NCBI RefSeq assembly: GCF_002078175.1
Contig: NZ_MWFK01000001.1
Coordinates: 186,001-250,000 of the forward strand
Length of the DNA: 64,000 bases
Origin: Streptomyces sp. M41(2017)
GTDB lineage: Bacteria; Actinomycetota; Actinomycetes; Streptomycetales; Streptomycetaceae
Direction of reading: 5' to 3'
The position numbers and the translations under genes were made by a program. Numbering within the stretch: position 1 is the stretch's first letter; each line of letters starts with the position of its first letter. Below, piece by piece: positions 60,781-64,000 of the stretch. The notes beneath the pieces are model-generated. The model had not been told where the DNA came from, ran no database searches, and worked only from the letters and a program-made list of their open reading frames with translations.

Positions 60781-61149
60781 ATGGAGATCTGGATCAACCC
60801 GGCCTGTTCGAAGTGCCGCGGCGCCGTCGCCCTGCTCGACGCGGAAGGCGCCGACTACACCGTCCGCCGCTACCTGGAGGACGTGCCGGGCGAGGACGAG
60901 ATCCGCGACGTGCTCGCCCGTCTCGGACTCGAGCCGTGGGACATCACGCGGACCCAGGAGGCCGCGGCCAAGGAGCTGGGACTCGATGGGTGGGCGCGGG
61001 ACGCCGGTTCGCGGGACCGGTGGATCACCGCGCTCCGTGAGCATCCGGAGCTGATCCAGCGGCCGATCATCACGGCGGACGACGGGACGGCCGTGGTGGC
61101 CCGCACGGACGAGGCGGTACGGGAGGCGCTGTCCCGGCGACAGCCATGA
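60781..61149 (+). CDS. ArsC/Spx-family thioredoxin-fold protein
   Basis: Protein of 122 residues with the N-terminal INPACSKCRGAVALLDAEG pattern, a CxxC pair of ArsC/YffB-type reductases, and the RPIITADDGTAVVART segment resembling the cis-Pro region. It may be an arsenate reductase or a glutathione/mycothiol-dependent reductase; no arsenic-resistance genes are nearby. ATG 60781 has a promoter-like hexamer 7 nt upstream and no ribosome-binding site. Confidence 0.88.
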   Translation: MEIWINPACSKCRGAVALLDAEGADYTVRRYLEDVPGEDEIRDVLARLGLEPWDITRTQEAAAKELGLDGWARDAGSRDRWITALREHPELIQRPIITADDGTAVVARTDEAVREALSRRQP

Positions 61150-61213
61150 GCGGACCGGAGGCGACCGTCGCGTGCGGACCGGAGGCGACCGTCGCGGCGG
61201 ACCGGAGGCGACC
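61150..61213. repeat. Three tandem repeats of about 23 bp
   Basis: Units beginning GCGGACCGGAGGCGACCG start at 61150, 61174 and 61197, right after the ArsC-type stop codon. Confidence 0.85.
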
Positions 61214-61402
61214 GCCGTGAGCGAACCCGAGGCGAACCGCCCAACGGAGCGATGTCGAGCCGGTGTTCGACCCCTGTCGCCCGACACCTCTCCCAACTCC
61301 CCTGTGATCCACGTTACTTACGAGGCTGCTGTCACCGTTGAGCAACTCCGTTCGGTATCCCGTACATAGCGGCGTAACGCTCCCCCCGCACTGGAGGCGC
61401 GC

Positions 61403-62089
61403 ATGTCGCGTAGGAGAACGCTCGGCACCAAGAAGAAGATCGCTCTGCTGACCGGCGCGGCGCTCGTGGCCGGGGGCGGGGCGTTCGCCCTCGCCGCCAC
61501 CTCGAACGCCGCGTCGGTGCAGAACGCGCAGACCTCGACGGTCTGCAAGGGTCTCGCCACCGCGCTCGGCAACAACCAGAAGTTCATCGCGGACCAGCGG
61601 GCCGCCCCCGACGCGCAGTCGGAGGCCAGGATCGCCAACCGCGAGGCCGTCATCGCGCAGATCAAGGTTCAGCAGGAAGCGTCCGGCTGTGAGGTCGGGG
61701 AGTCGGCTCAGGACTCCCAGACCGCACCGCAGCCGGGCGGGTCCGCGCCGGCCGAGGCCGCGCCCGCCCCCTCCGCTCCGGCGCAGGCGGACCCGGCGCA
61801 GACCGCGCCCGCGGACGACGCGGGAGCGGGCGCCGCCACCGGGCAGCAGGTCTGCACCGGTTCGACGGTCACGCTCTCCGGCGAGGGCGGCGCACCGGCC
61901 GCGTCCAGCAACCAGTTCCCGGCAGGGACGAAGCTGAAGGTCACCAACCTGGACAACAACAAGTCCACGACCGTGGAGGTCACCTCGGTCTCCGGAAGCT
62001 GTGTGCTGCTGAACAACGCGGCCTTCGAACAGGTCAGGGAACCCGGCAAGTTCCTGATCCGCAAGGCCCGCATCGAGAAGGTGGGCTAG
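61403..62089 (+). CDS. Secreted protein with C-terminal beta-barrel-like domain
   Basis: Protein of 228 residues. A signal peptide (RRRTLGTKKKIALLTGAALVAGGG, about 4-34) is followed by a helical part with Cys48 and Cys95, a Pro/Ala-rich linker (105-143) and a C-terminal domain with Cys150 and Cys193 (FPAGTKLKVTNLDNNKSTTVEVTSVSGSC). The latter resembles double-psi beta-barrel domains of expansin/RlpA-like cell-wall proteins. GGAGG before ATG 61403 supports the start. The function is probably in the cell wall. Confidence 0.85.
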   Translation: MSRRRTLGTKKKIALLTGAALVAGGGAFALAATSNAASVQNAQTSTVCKGLATALGNNQKFIADQRAAPDAQSEARIANREAVIAQIKVQQEASGCEVGESAQDSQTAPQPGGSAPAEAAPAPSAPAQADPAQTAPADDAGAGAATGQQVCTGSTVTLSGEGGAPAASSNQFPAGTKLKVTNLDNNKSTTVEVTSVSGSCVLLNNAAFEQVREPGKFLIRKARIEKVG

Positions 62090-62120
62090 CAGCCGCCCGG
62101 GTGGCGGACGCAACGGATCG

Positions 62121-62166
62121 AGGCCCTGTTCCCGCCGGTTCCTCCGGACCGGCGGGAACAGGGCCT
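62121..62166 (+). terminator. Strong terminator after the secreted protein gene
   Basis: A perfect 19-bp stem (62121-62139 with 62148-62166) closes an 8-nt loop, 32 nt after the stop codon. Confidence 0.9.
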
Positions 62167-62363
62167 TCGCACGCTCGGGCAACCGGGGCGCAACCGCATC
62201 ACATCGCCCGTCTCGACTTCACGCCCATCGCATACGAGCCGGCCGTGGACCGGGGCGCGCCGGACCGGGCCCGGCGGCGGGCCGGCGGATCACGGTCGCG
62301 AACGCCGTCGCGCGGACACGGGCGGTGGGGCGGCCCGCGTGAGACGGGGCACACACAGGCCGG

Positions 62364-62401
62364 GTAACACGGGGTTCACCTTCGGGCAACGACCGGGAAA
62401 T
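62364..62401 (+). promoter_or_regulatory. Paired GlnR boxes upstream of glnII
   Basis: GTAAC-N6-TTCAC at 62364-62379 and GCAAC-N6-GAAAT at 62386-62401, 22 nt apart, match the GlnR arrangement of Streptomyces glnII. The first site's second half is degenerate (TTCAC instead of GAAAC). Confidence 0.8.
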
Positions 62402-62502
62402 CGCCGGTTGGCAGGCTGCCGGGCATCCCAGCGGCGTCCCGGTGCCGCAGCGCCGCAGCACCCGCAAGTGCGCCTCAAGACACACCCCGAAGGATGTGGC
62501 CC

Positions 62503-63531
62503 GTGACCTTCAAGGCTGAGTACATCTGGATCGACGGCACCGAGCCGACGGCCAAGCTCCGTTCCAAGACGAAGATCCTGGGCGACGACGCCAAGGGCGC
62601 GGAGCTGCCGATCTGGGGCTTCGACGGTTCCTCCACGAACCAGGCCGAGGGCCACGCCTCCGACCGCGTACTCAAGCCGGTGGCCACCTACCCGGACCCG
62701 ATCCGCGGCGGCGACGACGTCCTCGTCATGTGCGAGGTCCTGAACATCGACATGACGCCGCACGAGTCCAACACCCGTGCCGCGCTCACCGAGGTCTCCG
62801 AGAAGTTCGCCGCCCAGGAGTCGATCTTCGGCATCGAGCAGGAGTACACGTTCTTCAAGGGCACGCGCCCGCTCGGCTTCCCCGAGGGCGGCTTCCCGGC
62901 CGCGCAGGGCGGCTACTACTGCGGCGTCGGCTCGGACGAGATCTTCGGCCGTGACGTCGTCGAGGCGCACCTGGAGAACTGTCTGAAGGCGGGTCTCGGC
63001 ATCTCCGGCATCAACGCCGAGGTCATGCCCGGCCAGTGGGAGTTCCAGGTCGGCCCGCTGGCGCCGCTGGAGGTCTCGGACCAGCTGTGGGTGGCCCGTT
63101 GGCTGCTGTACCGCACCGCCGAGGACTTCGGTGTCTCCGCGACGCTCGACCCGAAGCCGGTGAAGGGCGACTGGAACGGCGCGGGCGCGCACACCAACTT
63201 CTCCACGAAGGCGATGCGCGAGGGCTACGACGCGATCATCACCGCGTGCGAGTCGCTGGGCGAGGGCTCGAAGCCCATGGACCACGTCAAGAACTACGGC
63301 GCCGGCATCGACGACCGCCTGACGGGCCTGCACGAGACCGCCCCGTGGAACGAGTACTCCTACGGTGTCTCCAACCGCGGCGCCTCGGTCCGCATCCCGT
63401 GGCAGGTCGAGAAGGACGGCAAGGGCTACATCGAGGACCGCCGCCCCAACGCCAACGTCGACCCGTACGTCGTGACGCGCCTGATCGTCGACACCTGCTG
63501 CAGCGCCCTGGAGAAGGCCGGACAGGTCTGA
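62503..63531 (+). CDS. glnII: Glutamine synthetase type II GlnII
   Basis: Eukaryote-like octameric or decameric glutamine synthetase of 342 residues, not adenylylated. Features are WGFDGSSTNQAEGHASD, IFGIEQEYTFF, GVGSDEIFGRD, NAEVMPGQWEFQVGP, KGDWNGAGAHTNFSTKAMRE and RRPNANVDPYVVTRL. GTG 62503 is chosen because GAAGGA then has proper spacing; ATG at 62494 is in frame and would add three residues. GlnR boxes about 100 nt upstream indicate nitrogen control. A hairpin follows. Confidence 0.98.
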   Translation: MTFKAEYIWIDGTEPTAKLRSKTKILGDDAKGAELPIWGFDGSSTNQAEGHASDRVLKPVATYPDPIRGGDDVLVMCEVLNIDMTPHESNTRAALTEVSEKFAAQESIFGIEQEYTFFKGTRPLGFPEGGFPAAQGGYYCGVGSDEIFGRDVVEAHLENCLKAGLGISGINAEVMPGQWEFQVGPLAPLEVSDQLWVARWLLYRTAEDFGVSATLDPKPVKGDWNGAGAHTNFSTKAMREGYDAIITACESLGEGSKPMDHVKNYGAGIDDRLTGLHETAPWNEYSYGVSNRGASVRIPWQVEKDGKGYIEDRRPNANVDPYVVTRLIVDTCCSALEKAGQV

Positions 63532-63548
63532 TCCACCGCACACCCGTG

Positions 63549-63579
63549 AGGGGCGCCCGCCGGACCGGCGGGCGCCCCT
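63549..63579 (+). terminator. Terminator after glnII
   Basis: 13-bp perfect arms (63549-63561 with 63567-63579) and GGACC loop lie 17 nt after the glnII stop. Confidence 0.85.
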
Positions 63580-63635
63580 TCGGTGTTCCCCGGACCGGGC
63601 GGGGCGTTGTCGGTGGGACGTGCCAGAGTTGGCCC

Positions 63636-64000
63636 ATGGGGAACGACGAACAGCTCGCCGTCAAGGTCAAGACGGAGAACGGGCGGAGCCACCAGCGGAT
63701 TCCGGCGGACACGTTGCGGGCGCTGGTGCGCGGGATCGGCGGCGCGGGCGACCGCTTCCTGGTCCTGAACCGGATACCGGACCTGCCGGACGTCTTCGCG
63801 CAGGTGTGGCACGAGCGGGACGGGGACGGTGACTTCCGCCTGGAGCACCGCGAGAGCCGCGCCCGCTTCTTCGGCACGACGCTGGACGCGGGCGCGGCCG
63901 ACCGGGTGGCCGACGCCCTGGTGGGCTGGGCCCGGGGCGAGGACGGCTGGGACGCGGGCCTCACGTGGGAACCGCTCGGTCACGACGCCCCGCGGGACGT
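63636..64000 (+). CDS. Hypothetical protein (partial at right edge)
   Basis: Open frame from ATG 63636 running off the window for at least 121 residues. It begins MGNDEQLAVKVKTENGRS, continues DTLRALVRGIGGAGDRFLVLNRIPDLPDVFAQVWHERDGDGDFRLEH and has GTTLDAGAADRVADALVGWARG. It is soluble and acidic, with no membrane segment. I do not recognise its family. Codon use is typical. No ribosome-binding site is visible; CAGAGT 6 nt upstream may be a -10 of a leaderless message. Confidence 0.75.
   Translation, partial: MGNDEQLAVKVKTENGRSHQRIPADTLRALVRGIGGAGDRFLVLNRIPDLPDVFAQVWHERDGDGDFRLEHRESRARFFGTTLDAGAADRVADALVGWARGEDGWDAGLTWEPLGHDAPRD

Noticed and set aside
1..64000. Integrated element, prophage, transposase or tRNA-associated attachment site
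   Set aside because: All genes have uniform composition and housekeeping-type families; no integrase, transposase, tRNA gene or flanking repeats were recognised.

Overview
The window is about 72% G+C, uses almost only G/C in third codon positions, and carries a gene set typical of a Streptomyces chromosome core: glnA plus glnII, a homodimeric aceE, a CvpA-trypsin (MarP-type) protease, PspA-associated proteins and DUF3043/DUF4191 proteins. No tRNA, rRNA, insertion sequence, prophage or CRISPR array was recognised. The edges cut two genes: an ErpA/HesB-type Fe-S protein on the left and an unknown gene on the right.

Layout. 0-2 kb: Fe-S assembly protein divergent from quinolinate synthase nadA, sharing a promoter region rich in CGTCA elements. 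2-7 kb: sensor kinase, NarL-type regulator and RND permease, all on the minus strand. 7-9.3 kb: pspA-pspAA divergent from a DUF3043 membrane protein. 9-20 kb: three late cobalamin (nucleotide-loop) genes, namely an MBL-CobU fusion, cobT and cobS, interspersed with two methyltransferases, a lipoprotein HtrA-type protease, an MprF-like protein, a rhomboid-like protein and a membrane protein. 19.5-25.8 kb: a four-gene minus-strand locus combining an Agd3-like secreted polysaccharide deacetylase, a PelF-like glycosyltransferase, a large multi-pass membrane protein and a spherulin-4 (Sph3/GH135)-like protein. This looks like a bacterial galactosaminogalactan/Pel-type exopolysaccharide locus and is the most interesting part of the window.

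26-35.5 kb: leucyl aminopeptidase, dihydrolipoyl dehydrogenase, a two-lipoyl-domain E2, a FadR-type regulator and pyruvate dehydrogenase E1, with a clear palindromic operator inside the aceE promoter. 35.6-45 kb: WYL regulator, DUF4240 protein, peptidoglycan amidase, MarP-type protease, a divergent SDR/TetR pair, GNAT, a TIGR01777 epimerase and a FAD oxidoreductase. 45-51 kb: TPR regulator divergent from lipB-lipA, followed by small and membrane proteins. 51-54.3 kb: glnA, then htpX-pspAB. 54.3-62 kb: small membrane and stress-type proteins, a GAF-ANTAR protein, a lipoprotein-DUF2252 pair, a winged-helix protein, an ArsC-type reductase and a secreted protein. 62.5-63.5 kb: glnII.

These genes connect into systems. 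lipB/lipA make the cofactor carried by the E2 that serves aceE and lpd. glnA and glnII both carry paired GlnR boxes. PspA/PspAA and HtpX/PspAB are two separated parts of one envelope-stress theme. Many genes have a TAnnnT hexamer 6-8 nt before the start codon and no ribosome-binding site, so they are probably transcribed leaderless.
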